Source: Candidatus Bathyarchaeota archaeon (lineage in GTDB: Archaea > Thermoproteota > Bathyarchaeia > Bathyarchaeales > Bathycorpusculaceae). Taken from it: 19,379 bases of DNA. The notes beneath the pieces are model-generated. The model made no database searches. It was given only the letters and a program-made list of their open reading frames with translations, and was not told the origin of the DNA. Positions 14,048-19,379 of this stretch are shown here, piece after piece (the stretch's first letter is position 1; each line of letters begins with the position of its first letter). The DNA is taken from positions 1-19,379 of the forward strand of contig JAUUWK010000009.1 in assembly GCA_030589055.1 (NCBI GenBank), written 5' to 3'. The translations under genes were made by a program, and so were the position numbers.

Positions 14048-14208
14048 TGAGCCACCTTCAAGAAAAGTAGATTATTGAGGAAAGTGGAGCGTTGCGCCAT
14101 GGGGTAACGCAACGCCCCCTACATGGCTCGATGCTTTGTGGTTCAATGTTGGGGATGCTTTCCCAATGGTTTGCACATATAACTCTGTGTTTCAACTTTA
14201 AAGTTTTA
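14048..14208 (-). promoter_or_regulatory. Promoter-like site and structured leader of the cargo cassette
   Basis: These 161 bases separate TerL from the radical SAM gene. A 12-base palindrome (AACTTTAAAGTT) lies at 14194-14205, four bases after the TerL stop. GTTATATGTG on the minus strand at 14174-14183 resembles a TATA box, predicting a start near 14150 and a leader of about 100 bases. The leader contains two interleaved inverted repeats at 14089-14127. Both promoter and structure are predictions from sequence only. Confidence 0.45.
14089..14127 (-). other. Interleaved inverted repeats (pseudoknot or switch candidate)
   Basis: GCGTTGCG at 14089-14096 pairs perfectly with CGCAACGC at 14108-14115 (8 bp). 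GCCATG at 14096-14101 pairs with CATGGC at 14122-14127, extended by GGG 14102-14104 with CCC in 14116-14119 and a TA bulge. The arms alternate (a-b-a'-b'), so the two stems exclude each other or make a compact pseudoknot. Confidence 0.6.
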
Positions 14209-15447
14209 CTATCCGAATTTCCATGCTCCCTTCGGCGCACGCCTCTTCATCTTACTGCCAACACCATACCGCAACGCATCCACAGCATGATCATTCTCCT
14301 TAATGCTCTCATCATACCCTTGAAGTTCAGCAATAAGATTTACGCATGTTGGCGAAATAAAAATTCTCGGAATCCCTCGTGAATCAACTGGAAAATAACC
14401 AGCCATATTCCTAACGCTTTCATCCCGTCTTGGCTCACTCTTTACTGCTCTAATTCCAGATTGAGCATTCCAGCCTTGAATTGTTTGTTTCTCTGTTGGA
14501 TCAATAATGAATGTTCCGTGACCCCAGTTTTGTTGCATCCTTTTAGCTTCTGTAATTACTTGATCTGGAGTTTGTCGCCGCATGTAATATTCATCTGGTA
14601 TGTAAGCTCGGCCGTCTCTATCGAAGCCTATTGGTAATATGCAGCTTGGGTTGTCCCAGCCGAAATCAACACCATACACAACTTCTTTAATGTTACCCCA
14701 GTCAATCGTTTTAACGTGAATGCTGTAATCGAAAGGAATTGTTCCTGCGCCTATGGCTGCGAATCTTCCATAAACAAACCTTTCAGACAAGCCACCATGA
14801 TGAGTACGCTTAATGTTTTCAATATAATCCTTGGTTAGATGTATGTTGTCTTCAAGAGTCATATTATACGATTTACTCATGGGATTGCGTGTTTCAGGAT
14901 TATCAAAGAACTTGTGCAACGGACTACCCGGCGCATCTGGTGTTGTTGTTACAAACGCTCCTGTTGGATATTTGCCTGGGATGCTGCCTCTGATTCTTCG
15001 TTGAATGACAAGCCATGCAGTATCAAAATGACGGATTAACCGTGCTTCATCAACTTGGATTATGTCTATGTTTGGGCCTTCTGCCATTTCTGGATCTTCT
15101 AAGCCTCCGAACCATAGTTGTGACTTGTTGGCTAAGTCGATGCGGTGTTCGCCTTTGTTGTAGTCGCTGATTATGGGGTTGCTGTAGAATGGGAATCCTA
15201 ACAAGTCATGCAAGGTTTTTATGAGTATGCGAGGAACCATCTTGTATGTTGGCTCAAAAATATATCCTACGGCCCCAGCGTTTTCAAGCAACCAACTGAG
15301 TATCTCAAAGACTCCAGCAACGGTTTTTCCGCTTCCAGTACCTCCACGTAATAGTCGGAATTTTACTTTATAGCGGTCTTGATGAAAAGGCATCTGTGCA
15401 GCATGAGGTATATAGGGGATTATGTATTCACGGCTGCTTTTCTGCAT
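14209..15447 (-). CDS. terL: Terminase large subunit
   Basis: This encodes 412 residues, the motor and nuclease that packages viral DNA. Walker A is GGTGSGKT (35-42), Walker B with catalytic Glu is IDIIQVDEA (127-135), and TTTP (167-170) is the coupling motif. The RNase H-like nuclease follows with VDFGWDNP (260-267, Asp261), FIIDPTEK (313-320, Asp316) and NDHAVDALRYGV (385-396, Asp386 and Asp390). All key residues are present and the length is normal. The start ATG 15447-15445 overlaps the TerS end by 20 bases. Confidence 0.96.
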   Translation of the reverse strand: MQKSSREYIIPYIPHAAQMPFHQDRYKVKFRLLRGGTGSGKTVAGVFEILSWLLENAGAVGYIFEPTYKMVPRILIKTLHDLLGFPFYSNPIISDYNKGEHRIDLANKSQLWFGGLEDPEMAEGPNIDIIQVDEARLIRHFDTAWLVIQRRIRGSIPGKYPTGAFVTTTPDAPGSPLHKFFDNPETRNPMSKSYNMTLEDNIHLTKDYIENIKRTHHGGLSERFVYGRFAAIGAGTIPFDYSIHVKTIDWGNIKEVVYGVDFGWDNPSCILPIGFDRDGRAYIPDEYYMRRQTPDQVITEAKRMQQNWGHGTFIIDPTEKQTIQGWNAQSGIRAVKSEPRRDESVRNMAGYFPVDSRGIPRIFISPTCVNLIAELQGYDESIKENDHAVDALRYGVGSKMKRRAPKGAWKFG

Positions 15448-15775
15448 CCTTCTCGGGCTTCCACATTTTAATTACAAACGGCTCTTTCTGAGTCAACGCA
15501 GTTTCAACTTTCTGAGTTAATGTTTTACCCAGCAACCTTGTGATTTCCTTGTAAGCTATAATTGGATCTTTCTCTTGAATTAGTAGGTGTAGTCGTAGCC
15601 ATTCTTCTTTTATCCAGTCTTCGAAGTCTCCGCTTTGTCTCCATTCTTGTTTATCTCTTTCTATGGTTTGTCTTTTTACTCCGCATTCTTTTGCTATTTG
15701 CTGTGATGTTTTTCCTTCGATTAGTCCAGTTTTGATTTTGGGTAAGCGGATTCGTGTAGCTTCAGGGAGTACCAT
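15428..15775 (-). CDS. terS: Terminase small subunit candidate
   Basis: This encodes 115 residues from ATG 15775-15773; a TTG at 15790 is the alternative start. A helix-turn-helix lies near the N-terminus (IEGKTSQQIAKECGVKRQTI), followed by a helical part (FEDWIKEEWLRLHLLIQEKD, EITRLLGKTLTQKVE). This DNA-binding plus helical oligomer plan and the overlap with TerL fit a small terminase that recognises packaging sites. The TATA-like element at 15791-15800 would place transcription close to this ATG, consistent with a leaderless mRNA. Confidence 0.75.
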   Translation of the reverse strand: MVLPEATRIRLPKIKTGLIEGKTSQQIAKECGVKRQTIERDKQEWRQSGDFEDWIKEEWLRLHLLIQEKDPIIAYKEITRLLGKTLTQKVETALTQKEPFVIKMWKPEKDAEKQP

Positions 15776-15790
15776 TTTGTACCGGTCCAA

Positions 15791-15849
15791 GTTAAATATG
15801 ATGTTTATTCCTTACAAAAATGTGGGTGTCGCCACCACAAAAAAGTGGC
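15791..15849 (-). promoter_or_regulatory. Possible terminator and TATA box before TerS
   Basis: On the minus strand, a GCCAC/GTGGC hairpin (15831-15835 with 15845-15849, loop containing T6) follows the membrane-protein gene and is trailed by a T5 run near 15816-15820. CATATTTAAC at 15791-15800 then resembles a TATA box for TerS. A terminator followed by a new promoter is plausible but weak. Confidence 0.35.
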
Positions 15850-15872
15850 AAGTCAAATTCTATCTTCTATGA

Positions 15873-16301
15873 TTAAGGAGGTGGTTTGTCTGGTGCAATG
15901 ACTTCATTATTGCTTATCCATCCTGCCTTCTTTGCCACAATCTTGCAAGTCCAATAGATGTAAATTGTAAGACCGCTGTTCGCCAAGTATTCTTGTGCTG
16001 TCGCATAGCTCCATCCCAATTTGAGGGTAAGCAACCCTATTAGTAGACCTATGACACAAGTTGCCGCGAACTTTGATAATTCAAATTGTTCAGGGTCTGT
16101 CTTTCTCATGTAGCCAAGCATGCTCGTAACCAGTGCAGCCAAAATCATTGGCGGCAGTATCTTCCCAAAATCTACGAATAGATCTGCAAAAGTTTCCTCG
16201 TCAAAAACAGGTGCTGTGTCATTCGTTGCCAAGACAGTAGGTATAGCTACTATGAGAATGACTGTCAAAAGAATGGTTAAGCAAAGAATATTTTTCTTCA
16301 T
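15873..16301 (-). CDS. Membrane protein, holin candidate
   Basis: This encodes 142 residues. A signal-like first segment (CLTILLTVILIVAIPTVLA, about 7-25) ends with a possible cleavage site. At least two further spans follow (PPMILAALVTSMLGYM about 50-65, CVIGLLIGLLTLKLGW about 86-101), with a possible fourth (LTIYIYWTCKIVA). The C-terminus is Pro-rich. A strong GGAGGTGA site lies 9 bases before ATG 16301-16299, inside the end of the upstream gene. Several spans in a small late protein suggest a holin, but a virion-membrane or superinfection role is equally possible. Confidence 0.7.
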   Translation of the reverse strand: MKKNILCLTILLTVILIVAIPTVLATNDTAPVFDEETFADLFVDFGKILPPMILAALVTSMLGYMRKTDPEQFELSKFAATCVIGLLIGLLTLKLGWSYATAQEYLANSGLTIYIYWTCKIVAKKAGWISNNEVIAPDKPPP

Positions 16302-16310
16302 ATTCTTCCT

Positions 16311-16559
16311 TCACCTCCCAGCAGGTTGAATGTTCTGGAATGTGCCTCTACCTCTTGAATCTATTAGAACTTCGCCGCGTTCAATGTTGATTGCGTCCAT
16401 GTTGACGAAGCCATATTTTTGTTGAAGTAGGTTGTAGATTGTTTGGGTGTTGATGATGCAGACTGTTTCTGCTTGTTCAGGATCTCTGAAGCTGCTTTGC
16501 ATTGCTAAACGTTTAGCGTCTCTGCGTTGTCTCGCTTCTAAACTTCGTCGATGAGGCAT
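16311..16559 (-). CDS. Hypothetical first gene of the late region
   Basis: This encodes 82 residues from ATG 16559-16557. The N-terminus is strongly basic (PHRRSLEARQRRDAKRLA), followed by a neutral part (ETVCIINTQTIYNLLQQKYG) and a short beta-rich end (GEVLIDSRGRGTF). It is the first minus-strand gene after the divergent control region and its end carries the membrane-protein ribosome-binding site. A nucleic-acid-binding role would fit the charge, but nothing more is visible. Confidence 0.65.
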   Translation of the reverse strand: MPHRRSLEARQRRDAKRLAMQSSFRDPEQAETVCIINTQTIYNLLQQKYGFVNMDAINIERGEVLIDSRGRGTFQNIQPAGR

Positions 16560-16717
16560 ACTAATACCACTTCCAAGGCGGTTCTTTGAATCCTCTTTTT
16601 TGAGGCGGTTGATATAAACGTTTTAATAAAAGTGGATTTTAACATAAAGGTTTTGCGTATAGGAACACTTATAAATATAGATTTTACTATAATTTTGTTA
16701 ATAGGAGAAAAGGAAAA
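16560..16717. promoter_or_regulatory. Divergent control region between early and late genes
   Basis: The intergenic stretch holds two opposed TATA-like boxes. Plus: TTATAAATATA at 16669-16679, about 40 bases before ATG 16718. Minus: CGTTTATATC at 16611-16620, about 55 bases before ATG 16559. An exact AGGCGGTT direct repeat lies at 16576-16583 and 16603-16610 (27 bases apart), with a CCTC-T6-GAGG hairpin between. The repeats sit around the expected minus-strand start and could be operator sites. Confidence 0.65.
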
Positions 16718-16891
16718 ATGACCTTGAAAGAAGAATGGCAAGCCACAGCCATCATGACTAAGCCTTACACTGACAAGTGGGATCACAAACCTTCAACTGA
16801 TGATGTTCTTGAATCCCTTGCAGACCTAATTCGACAGAAAGAGTTGGATGATCATTTTCAAATCAAAATAGCAAAAATAGGTGATAGATGA
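16718..16891 (+). CDS. 57-residue hypothetical protein, first early gene
   Basis: This frame starts at ATG 16718 after AAGGAA and a TATA-like box at a normal distance. The product is acidic and helical (PSTDDVLESLADLIRQKELD) with no recognised domain. It is followed after 3 bases by the DUF488-like gene. First position after the promoter suggests an early-expressed small effector, as is common in virus early regions. Confidence 0.65.
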   Translation: MTLKEEWQATAIMTKPYTDKWDHKPSTDDVLESLADLIRQKELDDHFQIKIAKIGDR

Positions 16892-16894
16892 AAA

Positions 16895-17218
16895 ATGCCA
16901 ATAGAAACGGGATATATCGCAAAATGGAAGGACTACCCAACTGATGAAATAAAGATCCGTGTTGCGCGCCCTGGACCCCTCGGAGTTCCGAAGAAGCTAT
17001 GGAAGCTCGCCAAGGAGAATAAGATTAGTTGGCACGAATATGAAATTATGTATCTACTACACGTTCTAACCGATAAGAAAGCCTCAGAGAAACTATTTGA
17101 AATTGCGCGCCTATTGCAAGATGGGAAAACGGTTCGATTAATCTGTTATGAAAAGAATCCGCCATGTCACCGCTTTACGTTGAAGAAGGCCTTAGAGATT
17201 GAAATGGGGATTATCTAA
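16895..17218 (+). CDS. DUF488-like protein
   Basis: This encodes 107 residues. The C-terminal VRLICYEKNPPCHRFTLKKALE matches the DUF488 hallmark (an LLCxE-x-CHR segment after a strand), and the start GYIAKWKDYPTDEIKIRVAR fits its first strands. DUF488 proteins are about 110-180 residues, have an uncertain biochemical role and are widespread in bacteria, archaea and viruses. The gene is the second of the early operon. A nucleic-acid or defence-related role is possible but not shown. Confidence 0.75.
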   Translation: MPIETGYIAKWKDYPTDEIKIRVARPGPLGVPKKLWKLAKENKISWHEYEIMYLLHVLTDKKASEKLFEIARLLQDGKTVRLICYEKNPPCHRFTLKKALEIEMGII

Positions 17219-17219
17219 A

Positions 17220-17438
17220 ATGATTGTGAAACTTCCAACGGATCCTGCAAAACTGAAACTACTATCAAGAGAATACATCCTCAAGCACTGTAGAGCATTG
17301 GAAAAGGAGGCTGATACTTTCAAAAAACAACTTGAAGATTGGCTTGAACTTCATAAGAGTGACTACTGTGCAACTTGTGGAGTAACGACATATAAAACCG
17401 TAAAGAAGTTGCTTGTGTCTACGGAGAGAGCAGAGTGA
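17220..17438 (+). CDS. Small helical CxxC protein
   Basis: This encodes 72 residues from ATG 17220, one base after the DUF488-like stop; an upstream ATG at 17199 would overlap it. The first 45 residues are helical (SREYILKHCRALEKEADTFK). CATC near residues 51-54 is a single Cys pair, too few for a full zinc ribbon unless it dimerises. The stop overlaps the next gene as GTGA. Function is unknown. Confidence 0.65.
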   Translation: MIVKLPTDPAKLKLLSREYILKHCRALEKEADTFKKQLEDWLELHKSDYCATCGVTTYKTVKKLLVSTERAE

Positions 17439-17596
17439 AAATAAAAACTACGAAAATCACAACGGCAAACCTAACAACCGTTCCATCTGCAATTCGCGGA
17501 GCATTAAACCTCAAAGCTGGAGACCACATCAAATGGTGCATTGAAAACGAGAAAGTAGTCATTTATAAGGTTTGGAAAGCGGAGGCAAAAAAATAA
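17435..17596 (+). CDS. AbrB-like transcriptional regulator
   Basis: This 53-residue protein starts at GTG 17435, overlapping the previous stop (GTGA). KITTANLTTVPSAIRGALNL-KAGD, then IKWCIENEKVVIYKV, follows the AbrB/SpoVT swapped-hairpin pattern (strand, P-x-x-I-R-x-x-L-x-L-x-x-GD, two strands) closely. Such dimers bind operator DNA in archaea and bacteria, often as an antitoxin; no toxin partner is obvious here. It may control the divergent region at 16560-16717. Confidence 0.85.
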   Translation: MKIKTTKITTANLTTVPSAIRGALNLKAGDHIKWCIENEKVVIYKVWKAEAKK

Positions 17597-17715
17597 AGCG
17601 TTCAGTAACTCTCAAAATCACCTATGACACCTATTCTGCAACGAAACAAGGAATAATCAACGTCGTGCTTGAATGCAGTGGAGCTATTGTGGAAGTTGAG
17701 GAGGTGAAATCTTGA
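17572..17715 (+). CDS. Short hypothetical protein with uncertain start
   Basis: A frame between the AbrB-like gene and the next one encodes up to 47 residues (IKRSVTLKITYDTYSATKQG, then INVVLECSGAIVEVEEV), a beta-rich peptide. TTG 17572 has no good ribosome-binding site. GGAGG at 17581-17585 is ideally placed (7 bases) for ATA 17593 as a rare start. The stop overlaps the next ATG (TGATG). The strong site and exact fit support a real gene despite its size. Confidence 0.5.
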   Translation: MESGGKKIKRSVTLKITYDTYSATKQGIINVVLECSGAIVEVEEVKS

Positions 17716-18212
17716 TGCCGATACAAGTTGAGATAACAGTTGGAAAGAAAGTCAGCAGCGAAGTTGATAAACACACTTGGCGCACAATCCATTATGAAAT
17801 AAAGGCAATCACAGGAGTAGAAGATTTAGCTGCATTGGAGACTCAAAAAGAGAAACTGGAAAATATAATTGACAAGTGGCTTGCAGTTCATACAGGCAAG
17901 TTAACACATTCTGTACCTGAAGCACCAGAAGGTCCTATTCCACTTAGTGATATTCCAGATATTGATCTTGGTGAACTTGAAGATGCTGGATGGCAAACAT
18001 ATCAGAAAAATTCATGCAAGCCAGGACAGGCTGGTTGGGTTAAGAATCCAGTTGAGTTTACAAGCTGGAAGGATCCGCCTCAAGTGTTACTAAGGCTGGT
18101 CAAAGCGATCCATAAAACCGCAGACAAGAAACTCGTGTTAGGTGACATGGAGTATTTCCTAAAGAGCAAGTTCATCAACCGTAAGCCAGTGAAGAGGCAG
18201 TCAGCGAGGTGA
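17715..18212 (+). CDS. Hypothetical early protein
   Basis: This encodes 165 residues from ATG 17715, 7 bases after a strong GGAGGTGA site. Residues 1-60 (MPIQVEITVGKKVSSEV, then helix ALETQKEKLENIIDKWLAVH) form a strand-helix unit also seen in small DNA-associated virus proteins. The middle is an acidic Pro-rich linker (EAPEGPIPLSDIPDIDLGEL), followed by WQTYQKNSCKPGQAGWVKN and a basic end. No family was recognised. It may be a single-strand DNA or recombination accessory, but that is speculation. Confidence 0.7.
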   Translation: MPIQVEITVGKKVSSEVDKHTWRTIHYEIKAITGVEDLAALETQKEKLENIIDKWLAVHTGKLTHSVPEAPEGPIPLSDIPDIDLGELEDAGWQTYQKNSCKPGQAGWVKNPVEFTSWKDPPQVLLRLVKAIHKTADKKLVLGDMEYFLKSKFINRKPVKRQSAR

Positions 18213-18216
18213 GAAG

Positions 18217-18450
18217 ATGAGTTACAGAATCAGCATAACAAGCGAACAGCATGGCTACACCATCCGGGTAGAAAGGATATACTTTGAGCTGGACAAGAAA
18301 GACAAATCGCATGAGATGGCAGAAACTATATCAACATTAGCTATAATCAATGATCGCAAAACTGCATTAGAAGTTTTCAACACGCTGAACAGCTTTCTGA
18401 AGGCATTGGTGAAACACAAAATCCTGAAAGAAGAGGTCTTCAGATATTAG
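18217..18450 (+). CDS. Hypothetical small protein
   Basis: This encodes 77 residues from ATG 18217, after GAGGTGA 4-5 bases upstream. A beta-hairpin-like start (YRISITSEQHGYTIRVERI) leads to helices (EMAETISTLAIINDRKTALE, VFNTLNSFLKALVKH). The strand-then-helix pattern resembles small ferredoxin-fold or dimerisation domains, but no function is evident. It lies 4 bases after the previous gene in the early operon. Confidence 0.7.
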   Translation: MSYRISITSEQHGYTIRVERIYFELDKKDKSHEMAETISTLAIINDRKTALEVFNTLNSFLKALVKHKILKEEVFRY

Positions 18451-18462
18451 GAGATCAAACCG

Positions 18463-18759
18463 ATGGAAAGAGGCATTTGCTCAATAGTCAGCACGCAGAC
18501 ACAATTTATCAAGCGAGCCAAAAGGGATTTAATGCCGTTAGTGATTTTTTGGCCTAACGACTTCTACGTCTTCAGCCCTCAGATGATACTCTTAAACAAT
18601 CATGGAGAGAACATCAGAGGAGACAAAGGACAGCCCATCCACTTTCTCAATTTTGAAAGCAACCTTGGTGTGAAATGGTTTGTGCCAGGCTTAGAGGCTG
18701 CAATGACTATTTTGAAGTTGAAAAAGAGAGGAGACCTCAGCACATACACAGGTGAATGA
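18463..18759 (+). CDS. Hypothetical protein
   Basis: This encodes 98 residues from ATG 18463 with GGAGA upstream. It has a beta-rich middle (PLVIFWPNDFYVFSPQMILL) and ends with a helix and a Gly/Thr-rich tail. No family was recognised. Its end overlaps the ribosome-binding site of the following gene (GGTGA). Confidence 0.65.
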   Translation: MERGICSIVSTQTQFIKRAKRDLMPLVIFWPNDFYVFSPQMILLNNHGENIRGDKGQPIHFLNFESNLGVKWFVPGLEAAMTILKLKKRGDLSTYTGE

Positions 18760-18760
18760 A

Positions 18761-19015
18761 ATGGCTTACAAAGAATATGTTATGACGGCTAACATTAAAC
18801 TCAGATTATTGAATCACCGTAAACGATGTCAGAATCGAATCAAAAGCCATAACCAGTATTATCAAAGTCATTTAGATGAGCTGCTCTGTAAAACTTGTGA
18901 AAAGGAAATCAAGGTGGGGGATCTTGTAAGGTCACGCGCTGGATTTAGGTGTCATTCAATTCTACGTCACAAAGCATGTGATATTAAGGTGTTTGGAGAT
19001 GGGAAGGAAGAGTAG
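18761..19015 (+). CDS. Small zinc-finger protein
   Basis: This encodes 84 residues from ATG 18761; GTG 18752 in frame is the alternative, but GGTGA at 18751-18755 serves better as the ribosome-binding site. CKTC (43-46) with Cys64, His65, His70 and Cys73 (FRCHSILRHKAC) is a treble-clef-like zinc site, with IKVGDLVRSR between. The first 40 residues are basic and helical. A nucleic-acid-binding accessory is likely. Confidence 0.7.
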   Translation: MAYKEYVMTANIKLRLLNHRKRCQNRIKSHNQYYQSHLDELLCKTCEKEIKVGDLVRSRAGFRCHSILRHKACDIKVFGDGKEE

Positions 19016-19022
19016 AGAGAAA

Positions 19023-19151
19023 ATGACAGGACAAACACTCAAGGAACGAATTGAGACCATATCTAAACGTGAGGAGAAGCAGCGCAAGGAATACAACGCG
19101 TGCATGAAAAGAATCCGTGAGGAGTATTTGAAATTGTTTATAGGGAGGTGA
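19023..19151 (+). CDS. 42-residue charged helical peptide
   Basis: A frame from ATG 19023 encodes a single, highly charged helix (LKERIETISKREEKQRKEY, then KRIREEYLKLF). It ends 4 bases before the next ATG and its last codons form that gene's GGGAGGTGA site. Operon fit supports it; function is unknown. Confidence 0.5.
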   Translation: MTGQTLKERIETISKREEKQRKEYNACMKRIREEYLKLFIGR

Positions 19152-19155
19152 GTTC

Positions 19156-19311
19156 ATGAACTATAAGGTAATTTGGGTTTGTGAATACTGTGGGGATGTT
19201 GTTGAAAGAAAGCCGCATGAGATAGTGCCAGCACCACAACGACAAGGCTGCAAGCAAGGAGCTGGTGGTTTCCACAAACATAAGCCGGTACAGGTAAAGG
19301 AGGTGAGTTGA
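19156..19311 (+). CDS. 51-residue zinc-binding peptide
   Basis: ATG 19156 follows a GGAGGTGA site by 4 bases. CEYC (9-12), Cys32, His40 and His42 could bind one zinc ion. The stop overlaps the next ATG (TGATG). A long minus-strand frame over it is a shadow. Function is unknown. Confidence 0.6.
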   Translation: MNYKVIWVCEYCGDVVERKPHEIVPAPQRQGCKQGAGGFHKHKPVQVKEVS

Positions 19312-19379
19312 TGCCTAAACTTGGAAAACGTGAAGGCCATATCTGCACGATTGAATGTCCATACTGTGCAAAAATCATT
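19311..19379 (+). CDS. Partial small zinc-binding protein
   Basis: The frame starts at ATG 19311, 4 bases after GGAGGTGA, and runs off the right edge after 23 codons. CTIECPYC near the end of the visible part suggests a zinc ribbon. Its full length is unknown. Confidence 0.55.
   Translation, partial: MPKLGKREGHICTIECPYCAKII

Noticed and set aside
14089..14165. tRNA-like stretch with a GGTTCAA element near 14140
   Set aside because: No acceptor, D or anticodon stems fit around it; the pairing is better explained by the interleaved repeats.
14058..14240. 60-codon minus-strand frame in the leader region
   Set aside because: It starts inside the TerL gene and covers the structured leader; no ribosome-binding site and no protein-like pattern.
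16538..16786. 82-codon minus-strand frame across the control region
   Set aside because: It covers both TATA-like boxes and the 57-residue early gene, and its composition looks non-coding.
19154..19378. 74-codon minus-strand frame at the right edge
   Set aside because: It is antisense to two plus-strand small genes with strong ribosome-binding sites.
1..19379. CRISPR array, insertion sequence, integrase or attachment site
   Set aside because: No regularly spaced repeats, transposase or recombinase motifs were seen, though short att sites could not be excluded by eye.

Overview
The window reads as part of an archaeal head-tailed virus or provirus (Caudoviricetes, HK97 lineage). The viral call rests on a recognisable packaging and head module on the minus strand: a possible small terminase, large terminase, portal, minimal MuF-like protein, prohead protease, scaffold candidate, cement-like protein, major capsid protein and head-tail connectors. 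The archaeal call rests on TATA-box-like promoters (for example near 16669-16679 and, on the minus strand, 16611-16620), frequent GGTGA/AGTGA Shine-Dalgarno sites, an AbrB-type swapped-hairpin protein and many small zinc-ribbon proteins. The host cannot be fixed from sequence alone; an uncultivated moderate-GC archaeon such as a member of Bathyarchaeia or a methanogen lineage is only a guess. No integrase, tRNA, att site or CRISPR array was seen, so virus versus provirus is open.

Layout. A divergent control region (about 16560-16717) splits the window. To the right, on the plus strand, lies a tight operon of small, mostly unknown proteins (57-aa protein, DUF488-like, a CxxC protein, AbrB-like regulator, several hypotheticals and zinc-ribbon peptides) that looks like the early region. 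To the left, everything but one gene is on the minus strand: an 82-aa protein, a membrane protein (holin candidate), TerS and TerL. Next comes a cargo cassette of radical SAM/SPASM enzyme, glycosyltransferase and methyltransferase, followed by a zinc-ribbon protein and a small membrane protein. The head module then runs from the portal to the capsid protein, followed by a block of accessory genes, two head-tail connectors, and fibre-like or tail-completion proteins running off the left edge.

Most striking points. (1) The major capsid protein resembles the encapsulin (Linocin_M18) branch of the HK97 fold. (2) A second, shortened relative of it, missing most of the E-loop region, sits on the opposite strand between portal and MuF genes, with its own TATA-like element. 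(3) The cargo cassette is preceded by its own promoter-like site and a leader with two interleaved inverted repeats that could form a pseudoknot or two exclusive hairpins. (4) The prohead protease carries six C-terminal repeats, each with a cysteine pair. (5) Several genes of under 60 codons, including two coupled membrane miniproteins, are readable between the larger genes.
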